Source of the DNA: Rutstroemia sp. NJR-2017a BVV2
Lineage: Eukaryota > Ascomycota > Leotiomycetes > Helotiales > Rutstroemiaceae
Assembly: GCA_002946415.1 (NCBI GenBank)
Contig: NJPS01000013.1
Location: forward strand, 1,674,001-1,738,000
Reading direction: 5' to 3'
DNA length: 64,000 nucleotides
Part shown: positions 12,041 through 24,847 of the stretch, one piece after another
How the letters are laid out: every line of letters begins with the position of its first letter
How positions within the stretch are numbered: the first letter of the stretch is position 1
Notes under the pieces: model-generated
Database searches by the model: none
Told to the model about the DNA's origin: nothing
Seen by the model: only the letters and a program-made list of their open reading frames with translations
Translations under genes and position numbers: made by a program

Positions 12041-13244
12041 ATGCTTCTCCTCGACTACCAAAACGTCCTCCTCCAATCTGTGCTCATAGAGAGATTTTCT
12101 GGGTATGTGCAGTAGAACTCCTTAAACCAATTCAATCATTAATACGGTCCAGAGCACCACCGGTGAACATCGACCAGACTGTATCCGATTTCGACGGTGT
12201 TACCTTCCACATTTCCACACCAGAAACCAAGACAAAAATCCTCGTGTCAATCTCAGTCAAATGTTACAATGAACTCCTACAATATGGCGCCCAGCAGGTT
12301 CTCGAGCGCGAATATGGTCCATATGTTGTTGAGCCAGAAAGTGGTTACAACTTCTCCGTGCAGGTTGACTTAGAGAGCCTGCCGGAAGAGAAGGGTATGC
12401 ATTGGAGTACATGGGATAGGATGATGGCTGATATATATTTTCAGAGGCTCGAGATGATTTGATTCGACGGATATCTTTACTGAAACGAAACGCTATGGCT
12501 GCACCCTTTGAACATGCTTTCGACGAATTCCACAAATTGCAGGAGGAGGCATCCAAGTTTACATCAGAGGAAGCTCCCCAGGGTGTTCGAGAAGGCGGCG
12601 AGGTTATGGCCATCCATTACCGCGACGAAGAGGCCATATACATCAAGGCCAGTCACGACAGAGTTACAGTTATCTTCAGTACCATATTCCGCGAGGAGAC
12701 AGACAGAGTCTTCGGGAAGGTTTTCATCCAGGAATTCGTCGATGCTCGAAGGAGAGCTATTCAAAATGCTCCACAAGTCTTATTCAGAACAGACCCGCCA
12801 TTGGAGCTTCAGGGAGTTCCAGGAGTCAAGGACAATGGCAGTGGAGAGATTGGTTACGTAACTTTCGGTGAGTAACGTGCTCCAATATGCTCTATGATAT
12901 TAACCAATTCAGTCTTGTTCCCGCGACACTTGACACGCCAGCGTAGAGATGAGGTCATTTCTCACATCCAGACTTTCCGCGACTACTTCCATTATCATAT
13001 CAAGGCTTCTAAGGTAGATTTCGCATCTTTCCTAGGAACATATTCCAAAGCTAACCTCTACCAGGCATACATCCACTCTAGAATGCGCAGACGTACCGCA
13101 GACTTCTTGCAAGGTATGTTTTATACAAACCGAATACAGAGGATTTCTCGCTGACAATTTGCAGTTCTAAGGAGAGCAAGACCCGAGAATGAAGAAAAGG
13201 AGAGGAAAACAGCAAGTGGACGAACCTTTAAAGTTCAAGGATAG
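12041..13244 (+). CDS. ARC35: Arp2/3 complex subunit 2 (p34-Arc, ARPC2/Arc35)
   Basis: Core subunit of the Arp2/3 actin-nucleating complex at cortical actin patches. There are six exons: 12041-12102, 12153-12394, 12445-12867, 12913-13013, 13065-13113 and 13165-13244. Introns are 45-51 nt and the frame closes at 318 residues. The start [12 protein letters not shown] and the blocks [68 protein letters not shown] and [11 protein letters not shown] align with human ARPC2 from memory. The C-terminus ends SGRTFKVQG. Length agrees with the family (about 300). Four of the five introns fall within conserved blocks, so splice choices are well constrained. Confidence 0.95.
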
Positions 13245-13694
13245 AAGCATAAGTGATACTATAAGAGCATGCTGATGTTGAACTGTAAGACAAAACTCAA
13301 AAATGAACAACCTTCCATTTGTAAACGCATTGTATAATGAATGAATTTGAGTTGCTCTACACTGGAAAGCTGGATTTCGCTGCTTGAAGTAGCCTCCAAC
13401 AGGCCATCTAGTATGACCGTAGGTAGTTCTCTTATTAAGGCGCAATAGCATACGCGTTCCCCTCAAGGAGCATTCTTATGACCATAACTAATCACACCCA
13501 TCAAACCTGGCATATTTTTGTATATTTGAGGTCATTTCTAAGATGTCCTTCAGCGCCGTCGGAGCTGAGCATTATATCACGTGATATCAACACTAGCGTA
13601 GCTGTGGCTATCAAGAGCATTTTCGATTACAAAAACGAATCCAAATTATATCATCCCCCTCAACGACCAATGCAAACGATCACATATCGCCACC
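13245..13694. other. Intergenic: ARPC2 3' region and SF3B1 promoter
   Basis: This is a 450-bp tandem spacer. It should contain the ARPC2 3' untranslated region and the SF3B1 promoter; the last 60 bases are A/C-rich and end CGCCACCATG, a good initiation context. I see nothing else in it. Confidence 0.5.
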
Positions 13695-16600
13695 ATGTCC
13701 GATTCCGACTTCGAGACTATCAGGAAGCTACAGGCTGAGAGAAATGCAGCTTCTGCTGGTAAGAAGGGGTCAAAGACATTTGATCCATCTAATCAACGAA
13801 CTGATGTCTCGACCAAGGCCTCCCTAACAGAAAGCTTCGATACCAGCCTTTACGATCGCGATGGATCCGACAAATTCGCAGGCTACAACACCTCGATCGC
13901 AGTTGCAGATGGTGACGATGATGAGATGGAGGAGGCTGACAACAGCCGACGCCTGGTTGGTCAATACACAGCTTCCAGGGAACAGATGAATGAATTTGCG
14001 CACGGCAATGGCGTCGAGGAAGAAGATATTCTTTTAGGGAGGGAAAAGAGCGCAAGAATTTCCGATCGCGAGACCGACTACCAGAAGCGCCGTTACGATC
14101 GCGTCTTGACACCCACAAGAGCTGATGCATTTGCCGCTAACAGACAAGCTGGAGCCGCAGCAGAAGATGGTGAGAGCTACCGAGATGTTATGGCGCGACG
14201 GGAGCTTGAACGCGAAGAAGCACGAGTCAAAAAAGCTATTGAGGAAAAGATTGCCAACGGTGAAACTACCCACCATGCAGCAACCTTAATCAAGGAGGGT
14301 AGTGGTTCTCCAGGCGACAAGGAAAACAAAGAAGCTGGTTCGACTGAGGCCGTCGCAAGTGGACGTAAGAGAAAGCAACGGTGGGATGTAGGCGCTGACT
14401 CTACCAGCATGGCACCACCCCCGGTCGAGGAGAAAGTCAAGCGATCGAGGTGGGACCAGACACCAGCAGTGGGAGGTGCGGCTGTAGATGAGACTCCTCG
14501 AAGAAGGTCGAGATGGGACCAAGCACCAGCTGCCACCCCTATTGGTAACCAAGGTCTAGCAACTCCCATGCATCCCTCGCAGATGCCAGTGATGCCAACC
14601 GCATTCGGAACCGACATTTCTTCTCGAAATGCCCCACTTTCTGACGAAGAGCTTGATATGATGTTGCCATCCGAAGGATATAAAATCTTGGAGCCGCCAC
14701 CAGGATACGCTCCGATCCGAACTATCGCGCAAAAGATCATGGCTACACCAGCCCCTGCGGCCGGGTATGGAGGATTCATGATGCAAGATCCGGAGAGCGG
14801 AAGGCAACTGCAAAAGCAGCTTCCCACCGAAATTCCGGGCGTTGGAGATCTCATGTTCTTCAAGGCAGAGGATATGGCTTACTTCGGAAAGCTCACAGAT
14901 GGAAGTGATGAAAATTCCATGAGCGTGGAGGAATTGAAGGAACGAAAGATCATGAGGCTCTTGTTGAAAGTTAAGAACGGTACTCCATCAATGCGAAAGA
15001 CTGCTCTGCGTCAACTCACGGATAATGCAAAACAATTCGGTGCTGGACCTTTGTTCAACCAGATTCTACCTCTTCTCATGGAGAAAACATTGGAGGATCA
15101 GGAGCGCCATTTACTGGTAAAGGTCATCGATCGTATCCTATACAAGCTTGACGAACTTGTCCGGCCATATGTTCACAAGATCTTAGTCGTTATTGAACCT
15201 TTACTTATTGATCAAGATTATTATGCACGGGTGGAAGGTCGAGAAATCATTTCCAATCTCAGTAAGGCCGCTGGACTTGCTCACATGATCAGTACTATGC
15301 GTCCTGATATTGATCACGTCGATGAGTATGTCAGAAACACAACTGCAAGGGCTTTCGCTGTTGTAGCTTCGGCGTTAGGAATACCTGCTCTTCTCCCCTT
15401 CTTACGTGCTGTTTGCAGGAGTAAGAAATCATGGCAAGCAAGGCACACTGGTGTTAAGATTGTCCAACAGATTCCTATCCTGATGGGTTGCGCTATACTT
15501 CCGCATTTGAAGGGCTTGGTAGACTGCATTGGTGGCAATCTCAACGATGACCAGACCAAGGTCAGGACAGTGACCAGTTTAGCCATTGCGGCTTTGGCTG
15601 AAGCAGCAAATCCTTACGGTATTGAGAGTTTCGATGACATCCTAAACCCGTTGTGGACTGGTGCCCGGAAGCAGCGTGGAAAGGGTCTTGCAGGTTTCTT
15701 GAAGGCCGTTGGTTACATTATTCCCCTCATGGACGAAGAATATGCCAATTACTATACTGGGCAAATCATGGAAATCCTTCTCAGAGAATTCTCGTCGCCA
15801 GATGAGGAGATGAAGAAAGTGGTACTCAAGGTTGTCTCACAGTGTGCTGGAACTGATGGTGTCACTGCTGGATATCTCAAAGAGAACGTCTTGGATGAGT
15901 TCTTCAAGAGCTTCTGGGTACGAAGAATGGCACTGGACAAACGAAACTACAGACAGGTTGTCGAAACTACTGTAGACCTCGGACAAAAGGTTGGTGTCGG
16001 CGAAATCGTGGAGCGTATTGTCAACAACCTCAAGGACGAGAGTGAAGCTTACCGAAAGATGACTGTCGAGACAATTGAGAAGGTTATTGCTAGTCTTGGT
16101 GCCGCCGACATCGGTGAGCGTCTAGAAGAGCGGCTGATTGATGGTATCTTGCACTCTTTCCAGGAGCAGAGCGTGGAGGATATTGTCATGCTAAACGGTT
16201 TCGGTACTGTGGTAAATGCTCTTGGCACTAGATGCAAACCATACCTACCTCAAATTGTCAGTACTATCCTGTGGCGCCTAAACAACAAATCAGCAACTGT
16301 TCGACAACAAGCTGCCGACTTGATTTCACGTATCGCGATGGTCATGAAGCAGTGCGGTGAAGATGCCCTAATGGGAAAGCTTGGTGTTGTGCTTTACGAA
16401 TATCTAGGCGAAGAATATCCCGAGGTTCTTGGTTCCATTCTTGGTGCCTTGCGGTCGATCGTCACTGTTGTTGGTATCAATCAAATGCAACCTCCTATCA
16501 AAGACCTGCTTCCTCGACTGACGCCCATTCTACGAAATCGTCACGAGAAGGTCCAGGAGAATACCATTGACTTGGTGGGTCGTATCGCTGATCGTGGACC

Positions 16601-17446
16601 CGAAAGTGTCAATGCTAGAGAGTGGATGAGAATCTGTTTCGAACTTCTTGATATGCTTAAGGCACACAAGAAAGGTATTCGTCGAGCTGCAAACAACACA
16701 TTTGGTTTCATCGCAAAGGCGATCGGACCTCAAGATGTTCTAGCGACTCTCTTAAACAATCTTCGTGTGCAAGAGCGTCAATCTCGTGTCTGTACAGCCG
16801 TTGCAATCGGTATCGTCGCAGAAACTTGCGCACCTTTCACAGTTCTCCCAGCCCTCATGAACGAATACCGTGTCCCAGAACTCAACGTCCAGAACGGTGT
16901 ACTCAAATCACTTTCCTTCCTCTTTGAATATATTGGTGAAATGGCCAAGGACTACGTCTATGCCATTACGCCATTACTCGAAGATGCATTGATCGATAGA
17001 GATCAAGTCCATCGACAGACCGCCGCCTCGGTAGTGAAACACGTTGCTCTTGGTGTTGTTGGACTTGGTTGTGAAGACGCAATGCTCCATCTTCTCAATT
17101 TGCTCTACCCCAATCTCTTTGAAACTAGTCCTCACGTCATCGATCGTATCGTGGAAGCTATTGAAGCTATTCGGATGGCTGTTGGCCCAGGTCTCGTATT
17201 AAATTACGTTTGGGCAGGTTTGTTCCATCCTGCGCGTAAAGTCCGACAACGTAAGTGCTCCTCGCAATATCCGTTCCGTTTCATTTCTTTTTTTCCCCCC
17301 AATATTGAATATATACTAACACACGAACAGCATACTGGACCTTGTACAATAGCGCATACGTCTTATCAGCCGATTCTATGATTCCTTACTACCCGAACAT
17401 GGACGATGAGAAGATGGACAGACCGGATCTGGCGATCGTGATATAA
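13695..17446 (+). CDS. SF3B1: U2 snRNP splicing factor 3b subunit 1 (SF3B1 / Hsh155 / Prp10)
   Basis: HEAT-repeat protein of the U2 snRNP that clamps the branch-point helix during spliceosome assembly. Exon 1 is 13695-17250 and exon 2 is 17331-17446. The 80-nt intron has an ATACTAAC branch point, and the product is 1223 residues (fission yeast Prp10 is similar in length). The N-terminal third is disordered and carries three RW-type U2AF ligand motifs: [15 protein letters not shown] and RSRWDQAP (nt about 14375-14535). The HEAT solenoid includes the highly conserved [18 protein letters not shown] block and DDQTKVRT, where the Lys corresponds to the human K700 hotspot position. The C-terminal exon reads [18 protein letters not shown], equivalent to the YWKIYNS block of human SF3B1. 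The CACCATG context supports the chosen start. Confidence 0.96.
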
Positions 17447-18365
17447 GAAGGGGCTTAGGTACGGAATGGATGAGTGAAATGCATAGGTTGAGGATGGGGC
17501 TAATGGATGGAACTTGGGACGGGCGTATGAATCGAATTGAAGTGTATATTAATGGTGATTGCACGCACGCACCCACGCAGGCATGGTATGGCAGGCATGA
17601 TATATTAAAATTCTTTTAGCGTTTTAAGTTTTCTCTTTTTGTTGCGATGATTATGGAATGTGAGGCGATGTGGATATCTCTGGGTGCGTGTATATGTATG
17701 CTTATACGAGTAGAATATGGAAAGTTCATTTTGATGAGCGGTTCAAATTGAGGTTTTCTATGATGAAGCGTAGCAGTCGATATCAGTGATTTTGAGAACA
17801 GGTGCTTTCTTAGTGTTTTCATGTTATTTCACATAGCTTGCTCTCTGTATGAAGAGGCTTAGGGACCTGGGGGTTAGAGAGCTATCAAGGTAAGATTTTA
17901 GAATGTGTTGTGTAACGACCGCTGCACTGTTACATTCATTAGCGAGGATTCACCCGGTGAGTCAATCCAACAGCCTTGTCTTCACTGAAAGTTCACATCT
18001 CGATCATCTCATCAATCGGGCAAACATTCGTAAGGACAGCTCGCTGGAAGGATAGACATCGCTGATGGTATGTGGTCGTTTGCGGAGATCCTTCTCTTTA
18101 TTCTTCCATTCACCTGCGGAGGTTGATGTCAACTAGTAGCGGAGGCCTTTCTTTATCACCTCTCCTCTCTTGCACTTGCTCATCTCCCTACCTCATCACT
18201 AACAAACACAAACAAAGATCATCGCATTCCGACAATAAAAGAACACGGTCGATATCGTTCACCAGCAAAACGCAGCATTCAGACATACAACCGTCTCAAC
18301 CTCCGTGTTATCAACAAAATAACCAGCCTTACTTACACTCCATCATCCCTCAAAATTTCGACAAC
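17447..18365. other. Intergenic: SF3B1 3' region and promoter of the secreted-peptide gene
   Basis: This 919-bp tandem spacer contains a TA/TG-rich probable 3' region at the left. From 18150 there is a C/T- and then A/C-rich stretch typical of a fungal promoter and 5' leader running into the start at 18366. An upstream in-frame start at 18072 would place about 98 unlikely residues before the signal peptide, so I treat that segment as leader. Confidence 0.55.
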
Positions 18366-18617
18366 ATGAAGCTCTCCTTCACAGCGACTCTTCTCACTCT
18401 TGTCCCCCTTCTCCCTTTCACGACCGCCGGACCTGCAGCCTACGGTGTGTGCCAATCCGGCTGCGCAGCCGTCGTCATGGCTTGCTACACTGCCGCTGGC
18501 TTTACATGGGGAGCTACGTTGGGTGCAACGGCACCAGCTACGATTCTTGCATGTAATGCAGCTTTTGGGACGTGCAGTGCGACATGTGCTGCTTTGTTGT
18601 TGGCTCCTACTCTATAA
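18366..18617 (+). CDS. Small secreted cysteine-rich protein (83 aa)
   Basis: Predicted secreted peptide. Residues 1-21 form a classic signal peptide (MKLSFTATLLTLVPLLPFTTA), probably cleaved before GPAAYG. The mature part of about 62 residues is Ala/Gly/Thr-rich. It has six cysteines in a symmetric arrangement, one group CxxxCxxxxxxxC and a second CxxxxxxCxxxC, compatible with three disulfides. Similar Ala/Gly/Cys-rich fungal peptides are often labelled zygote-specific-protein-like in databases; that is family recall and says nothing about function. The single-exon frame extends upstream to 18072, but the Met at 18366, followed directly by the signal peptide, is the credible start. It may be an effector or cell-surface peptide; role unknown. 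Confidence 0.72.
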   Translation: MKLSFTATLLTLVPLLPFTTAGPAAYGVCQSGCAAVVMACYTAAGFTWGATLGATAPATILACNAAFGTCSATCAALLLAPTL

Positions 18618-18988
18618 ATCAATGAAGAGAAGGGAGTGAACGGATTATTATGCTTACGGTTCTTGGTTTGGGATGAGTTGGTATTCTTTCATTCATCGAA
18701 GGCACGCACATTGTCGTTGAACAGGTCAATTTATCAGTTATCTAAATCCCAATTCATGGTCACCTCAGTATCGAAGTGTATTAAAATTGTAAATAAAGCA
18801 TTAGAAGCTGTCGAACAGTCCCAGTTAGTAAAGCCGGGGGCGGGGTCTAGCGTCGCGATCAACCGACCCCTGTCCAAGCCGAAGCCGAGGCAACATTCGT
18901 CCAACCTCACTGTCTCCTCAAAAAAGCGGTTATATTTCCTCGAAATGTACTTCTCCAATCGTGCGATAATCTTCACAAGAAACTCACA
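18618..18988. other. Intergenic: secreted-peptide 3' region and promoter of the kinase-like gene
   Basis: A 371-bp tandem spacer. It includes a short GC-rich patch around 18831-18895 and an ACAAGAAACTCACAATG leader end. No further feature was recognised. Confidence 0.45.
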
Positions 18989-20266
18989 ATGGCTGGTGTC
19001 GTAAGACAACCGATCGATCTCCAGTCACTGGAGAAATATATCGCAGCCAACGTGCCTGAAATTAAAACTCCCATTGATATCAAACAGGTTGGTCCAGCTT
19101 CTCTAACAAGTCGATCCAATCCTAACAGCAAGCTCCAGTTCGGTTTCGGACAATCAAATCCAACATATCAACTCCTCGCCAGCGATGGACAGAAATTCGT
19201 AATGCGAAAGAAGCCGCCGGGAAAGCTACTTTCCAAAACTGCACATCAAGTCGAACGAGAATACCAAGTTATCCATGCCCTCGAGAAGACCGATGTACCA
19301 GTACCGAAAGCATATTGTTTGTGCGAGGACCCATCGATTATCGGGACACCTTTCTATATTATGGAATTCTTGGACGGCAGGATCATAGAAGATCCAACGA
19401 TGCCAGATGTGACACCGGCAGAACGAACAGAAATGTAGATACAGTCCTTCCCGACCTTTCTGTACGCTTACTGACCACAAATCCCAGGTGGCATGACGCG
19501 ATTCGCACTTTAGCCAAACTCCATCGAATAGATCCCGCCTCTGTCAATCTCAGCACGTTCGGCAAACCTAGTGGTTTCTACAACCGCCAAATCAGAACAT
19601 TTGGCACGATCAGCAACGCACAAGCTGAGACGGTAGATATCGAGACGAAAGAACCTGTTGGACAAATCCCGCATATAGATGAGATATTAGCATATTTTAG
19701 TGATAAGAAAAGTCAACCGCAAGATAGAGGAACACCAATTCATGGAGATTATAAGATTGATAATCTGGTATTTCACAAGACCGAACCGAGGGTTATTGGG
19801 ATTTTGGAGTAGGTCACATATTCACAATTATCCATGGGTCTATTTTCTGACGTTAGATTTTAGCTGGGAGATGTCTACAATCGGTCACCCTCTCTCCGAT
19901 TTCATCAATCTATTGATGCCCTACACGATGGCCAATGAAACAACACTTTTTACTTCGAGTTCCCTTCCAAGATTTCGGGAAGGCAACACACCTGGCCTGC
20001 CCACGCAATCGCAGCTTCTGCAATGGTACGCAGAAGTGGGTGGATATGACCCAAATCCGGATTTATCTTGGGGTATAGCTTTTGGTTTCTTTAGAGCGAC
20101 GTGTATTTATCAGGGGATTGCGGCAAGATGGGCTCAGAGACAGGCAAGTAGTGCGAAAGCGAAGGAAAACGGTAAGATGATGTGGCCGATGGCGGAGCTG
20201 GCTTGGAAATATCTCCTCAAGGCGAAGAGTGAGGGGAAAGAGAAGGGTGTGAGTGCAAAGTTATAG
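18989..20266 (+). CDS. Aminoglycoside-phosphotransferase-fold kinase, ACAD10/11-like
   Basis: Predicted small-molecule phosphotransferase. Exons are 18989-19434, 19488-19808 and 19864-20266; introns of 53 and 55 nt restore a 389-residue frame. The N-lobe contains [12 protein letters not shown] (nucleotide loop), a VMRKKPPG lysine strand and an [10 protein letters not shown] helix. The catalytic loop is [11 protein letters not shown] (about residues 234-244, pattern HGDxxxxN). Splicing of the third exon creates [16 protein letters not shown], the metal-binding DWE motif near residue 256. All key APH-family residues are therefore present. The closest known architecture is the kinase domain of ACAD10/ACAD11, which phosphorylates hydroxyacyl-CoA, but no acyl-CoA dehydrogenase domain follows here and the substrate is unknown. 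No resistance role should be inferred from the family name. Confidence 0.88.
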
Positions 20267-23200
20267 GGTATAGAGGGAATGATGGGAAGTGTGGGAGTCG
20301 TGCATATACCATTGCCATATATTACTGCTGTGCCACTATGGTTCCATTACACCTACATATTACACGTTGGAAAGCTTCATATACATTCAAGTTCTTAGTT
20401 CACGGTGTTGCTGGCTGCTCTAATTTTGTCTTGAAAATTTACATTGTAAGATTACCTTTCATCAGTATCTATAACTCTCTGCCAACGAGTAAGTATCCAT
20501 CCTGAGTCAGTCCTTTATTCGCCAACATGTATATTTTCACCTTGTCTAGCAGGCATTCAAACACTTTTTCACTATACCACCATTTTCTTGTCTATGATTT
20601 CCTCGACAGCTTATCTCTATTTTCACCGACCACGTTCGAAGGGGTATTCATGCTTCTATCTGGGGCGAATTTGCATCTTTTGCTTGCTATATACCTGGAC
20701 TTCCTCGCCCTGTCCTGTAAGTTGAAGAAATGTTTCTCTAGCCTCTTACCTGGCATTGAAAACATTTGTCCCGTCGGTCACAGCATCGTCATATCCTTAT
20801 TCCTGTCGAAAATCATCTCTATGCTCGTTTCTTGTGTCTCGACTATCGGTTGCTATTAGATTGCCCTGTATATTCTAAGTATATTCCTCTTCTCTCCCTT
20901 TGCTTGCCGAACTTCAAGACCCTGTTGTCTTTCTCGATTTTTCTCTCGCAACAGAGCGTCTAGCTCCTATTTTTCTACGGCATGGCCTGATCATATGGGT
21001 ACAAGAAGCAATAAACTGCCTAGCGTGCTGTCAATATCGACTGCATCATTCATGTTCCTTGCTTCTTCTCCGTGCATTTCTATAAGATATGTGAACGATG
21101 CTTTTACCTACCAACCTGAGAGTCTGAGACCTCATCATTCGAGCAATCGATCATCTAAACACACAGAAGCAACTACCATCTAATTCCCATAGTTAATTTC
21201 CGGCCCACCTCAACTTTCTCATCACACTTATCCCCTTTCTCTTCTCAAATCTAACCCCCACTCCCCAAATGGCACCTTTCCGCGGCTAACATGGCGTCTC
21301 CAACCTCACTGGATTCATTTCTGCAGGCTACCACTCATAGCTATTGGGATCAAGCTTCCTCGACGCGGTCACCACTCTCCAGTCCTCAAGATCAGTTGTG
21401 TCGACCTGGATAGAATATGTCCTTTGTACCGCTATAGGACGGGACACAGGTCTGAGGAGAGTGCCTGGTCATGAGGGGTAAAGGAAAGGGATTTAGTCGA
21501 TTTTGAAGGTGAGGTAAGGGTGAGGGGTATAAGGGGGGAGAAACGAAAGGGTATGAGAGAAGGGACGGGAGGGTAGAGGATCAGAGGGAGTAAAACGGAA
21601 GAACTAACTACTGATCATATCGCCTCTACGAGATTCTCGTTGTCATGTTACCGGCTGCTTTTTAGTGTGGTTCTTTTTCTGGTGGTTGGGTTTGGGTTTC
21701 CTTGCTAACTCTTGAAAACAAAGTAGCAAGTGCAAGTGGTTCAATATCTACTAGCATATCACTAGCATGCCACCAAATAGGTCTTATTCATCCATGCATG
21801 AATTAGAGCCACAAGCAAATATGTCACTTGAAATACAGCAAAATGAAACAAGAGAGAGAACGAGCAGACAAACACCGTCAAATTTAGTCGTAAGGTTCCT
21901 CTCAAACCTATGTATATCCATCTCAGAGGGTAGCTAACGGAGCTGCCGTGATGGTTATAGACTGGCGTTAAGGTGTGAGCATCAGTATTGATGAGAGGAA
22001 ACGGGAGGACGTAGGCCTGCACTGTGTGAACACTTGTTATTTGCGAATATGAATACGACGATTAGAGAGATACCTGAAATTTGGTATCAAGTAAGACGGT
22101 CCTTTTGTTTAGAGTGAAATTCTATGAATGATGTGAATATGGGATCTAGGATAACTTCGCCACTACTGCACCATGGGATTCACCCACTTCCATCTGTTGT
22201 TTTAAACTTTTCTATGACTTATTAAACTCTTGCAATCCATCCTTTTCGTAGCATGATAGCTCATCCTGTTCGCCTTAGCTAGAGAAGATCAAGTCAGTTT
22301 GTCTCAAAGTTATGAGCCCGGAATAAGTCTCGCAACGAGAACCAGAATACATAACAATGACCCAAGCCAATGGGAAGCTACCTACGCTCAAAGTGAGAAC
22401 AGTTACTAATTCGACTTGTCCGTATGTCCATACAATATATTCGGAGATATCTAAGTATAAGCTCGTCGGCTAGAATGCCGAATGGAAGGATCACTAGATA
22501 TACAGCCCCATTTTACACAACTTTCCCTCTGGAGAGATACAAGATGACACCACATCTCAATCCATCCGTCGGTTCTAGAGATCAGGTGAGAGGAACCGTA
22601 ACTAGCAATATCAACTTGCGAAGTGGTAGCGAGGTATAAGCAACGCGAGATACATTCTGGAAGGGGGTATATTAAAACCAACGTATCGGATGGAGCAACC
22701 AGTGATTCAGGTACTAGATGAGAAGCCATATGTGGTGTCAGACTTCCATCAACAAGTGAAGTAGTTGGCAGACCAGGACCGTGGTAGTCACTGCAGACTA
22801 TAGGCCATACAATATCCAGCTACTGATACTGGCGCTGGAACTACACAGCTGATTCCATTTCACTTTGGTTCCAGTTTCGCCCTCAACCATAATTTTACCC
22901 AGAATTACACGTCCCTTTCTGTTCCTCGCAAAAAAAACTAGTACCTGGCAGCGCAGACTTCCACAACTAACGCAACCCCAAATCCCAAGCCTCCAATATC
23001 CGTCTATCCATCTACGTACCCATCTACTCAAGCCTCCCCTTTCTCCCACGAGAATGTACCCTATGTATCCACCTCTACCTTCCTCTTCTCCCTTGTCCCA
23101 TTTCTTTAGCCTTGCATAACTTTAACAACACCATAGACAATCCACTACAGTACCGCCAACAGCCAACCACACAACAGCGAATCCTTCCCCTTCCTTACAG

Positions 23201-23556
23201 CAAACCCAACCACCGCGCTGTCTCACAACTAGAACTATCCAGCCATCAAGCTACTGCCCATCCACGTATCTCTCCATCAACACTAAACCCAACACAGAGA
23301 AACCATTGAGCGTGAATAAAACGGCTATCGAAAGATAGAACATTCCAAAGAAACATCCGCGCTTACCTTCCATCTCTCTCCCTCTCTCCTTTCTCGCCCT
23401 ACCTGACTTACCTTCCATGCCCTGCCTTACACTAACGGTGTCTTTGCTCTACTCTGCTCTGATCTGCTCTGTTTTGTTTCATTTCCTGCTGCTCCAGACA
23501 CGCCTCCCCGGGAGCAAACAGGAACAGAGCTTCACTGCCCTGGTCTGTCTGTCCGC

Positions 23557-23588
23557 CCATCCCATGCCATCCCATCCCATCCCATCCC
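23557..23588. repeat. CCCAT pentanucleotide repeat
   Basis: Imperfect reiteration of CCCAT/CCATC within the gene-poor region; a microsatellite. Confidence 0.8.
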
Positions 23589-23973
23589 AGGCAACACAGA
23601 CGGAGTGATACAGCCAGCGAAAAGACAAACAAAACACACCACCAGTTTGGAATTACCATGCAGCCCGGTATTACCGGTAGATACCTCTTCTCCTCCACGA
23701 AAAATAAAAATAAGATAAAGAAATCTCCCTCATATATCTATATATAGAATCACCCATATCCCTATCCAAATTACCATCCCATCTCCTCCCTCCCCTACCA
23801 ACGCCCATCTTCTCCTCCCCTCCCCTACCCCTTCCGCCTACCTACCTACCTAACTACCTCCCCACCCCAGCAACTCACTCCCTATCCCCATCCCCATCCA
23901 AAACAAGCCCACCCATCGCACCACCCACCCAATCAAACCCTATCTCTCCCCTCTCCACCAGCCTGTCCGTTTC

Positions 23974-24004
23974 ATTTCCCTTTTCCCTTTTCCCTTTTCC
24001 CTTC
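23974..24004. repeat. TTTTCCC heptanucleotide-type repeat
   Basis: Four near-perfect tandem units of a TTTCCC/TTTTCCC motif in a pyrimidine-rich tract. Confidence 0.8.
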
Positions 24005-24210
24005 CCCATCCCCCTGTCCGGCGACACCTTCTCGAAGCAAAAGCAAACAATAGAACGATTAACGAGCGACATGCTATCCCATCCCATCCCTTTCTGCGCG
24101 TGTTTCATATGCGTCCAGGGTCCCCCTATTCCCTCATTTCCTTTGCGAACTCTCAAGGGTGGGGGCCGGATTACATAAGCAGGGAAAGCGGATCGCGGCT
24201 TATGATAGGG

Positions 24211-24245
24211 CGGATGGATGGGATGGGATGGGATGGGATAGGATG
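24211..24245. repeat. GGGAT pentanucleotide repeat
   Basis: Tandem GGGAT/GGAT units. It is the strand complement of the CCCAT type seen about 650 bases to the left. Confidence 0.8.
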
Positions 24246-24811
24246 GCTGAATTGCGGAGTTGGGAGAGGGAGAGGGAAGAAAGAAAGTTTCGGCAGTGCG
24301 GAGATGGCCCCGAAGAGTTTGGTTTTTTGTTCTTTTGCTTCTTCTACGGTGAGTGAGGGCGAGTTCGTCACGAGGGTTGCTAGCTACGCTACTTGTTACT
24401 TTGCGACTTGGATAGGAGGAAGAGTTTCGTAGAAAGGCATGGAAAAGATAGTGGTATGGTAGTAAGGTATTTGCCCATCTCAGTTGTCTGTCCGCCGAGC
24501 TATGAATTCTTTCTTTTCTTTTATTTTATTTTATTTTTTCCTCCCACAACACACCTAATACCCCAGGCACATACTTTAGTACGAAGTACACATGCACGCC
24601 CTCAGCGCCAAGCCCGGAATAAATGAAGCACTCCACAAACCTGCCCCTGATCCTAATCCCAGACAGCCCGAATCCTGTAGGTGGGGATTGCAAGCCACTT
24701 CCGTCATATGTCTCACTTTGTGTGCTGTGCGACTGTGAGTGTGAGGAGGAGAAGTTGTACATACTGGATGCGGTGATGACGCGTGGTATGGGTGATTGAT
24801 GGGTGACATGG

Positions 24812-24847
24812 TGGATGGAATGGATGGAATGGATGGAATGGATGGAT
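24812..24847. repeat. GGATGGAAT tandem repeat
   Basis: About four tandem 9-nt units of GGATGGAAT, ending in GGATGGAT. Confidence 0.85.

Noticed and set aside
14177..14863. Minus-strand 228-residue open frame opposite SF3B1
   Set aside because: Shadow of the strongly conserved SF3B1 N-terminal coding region; no domain is recognisable.
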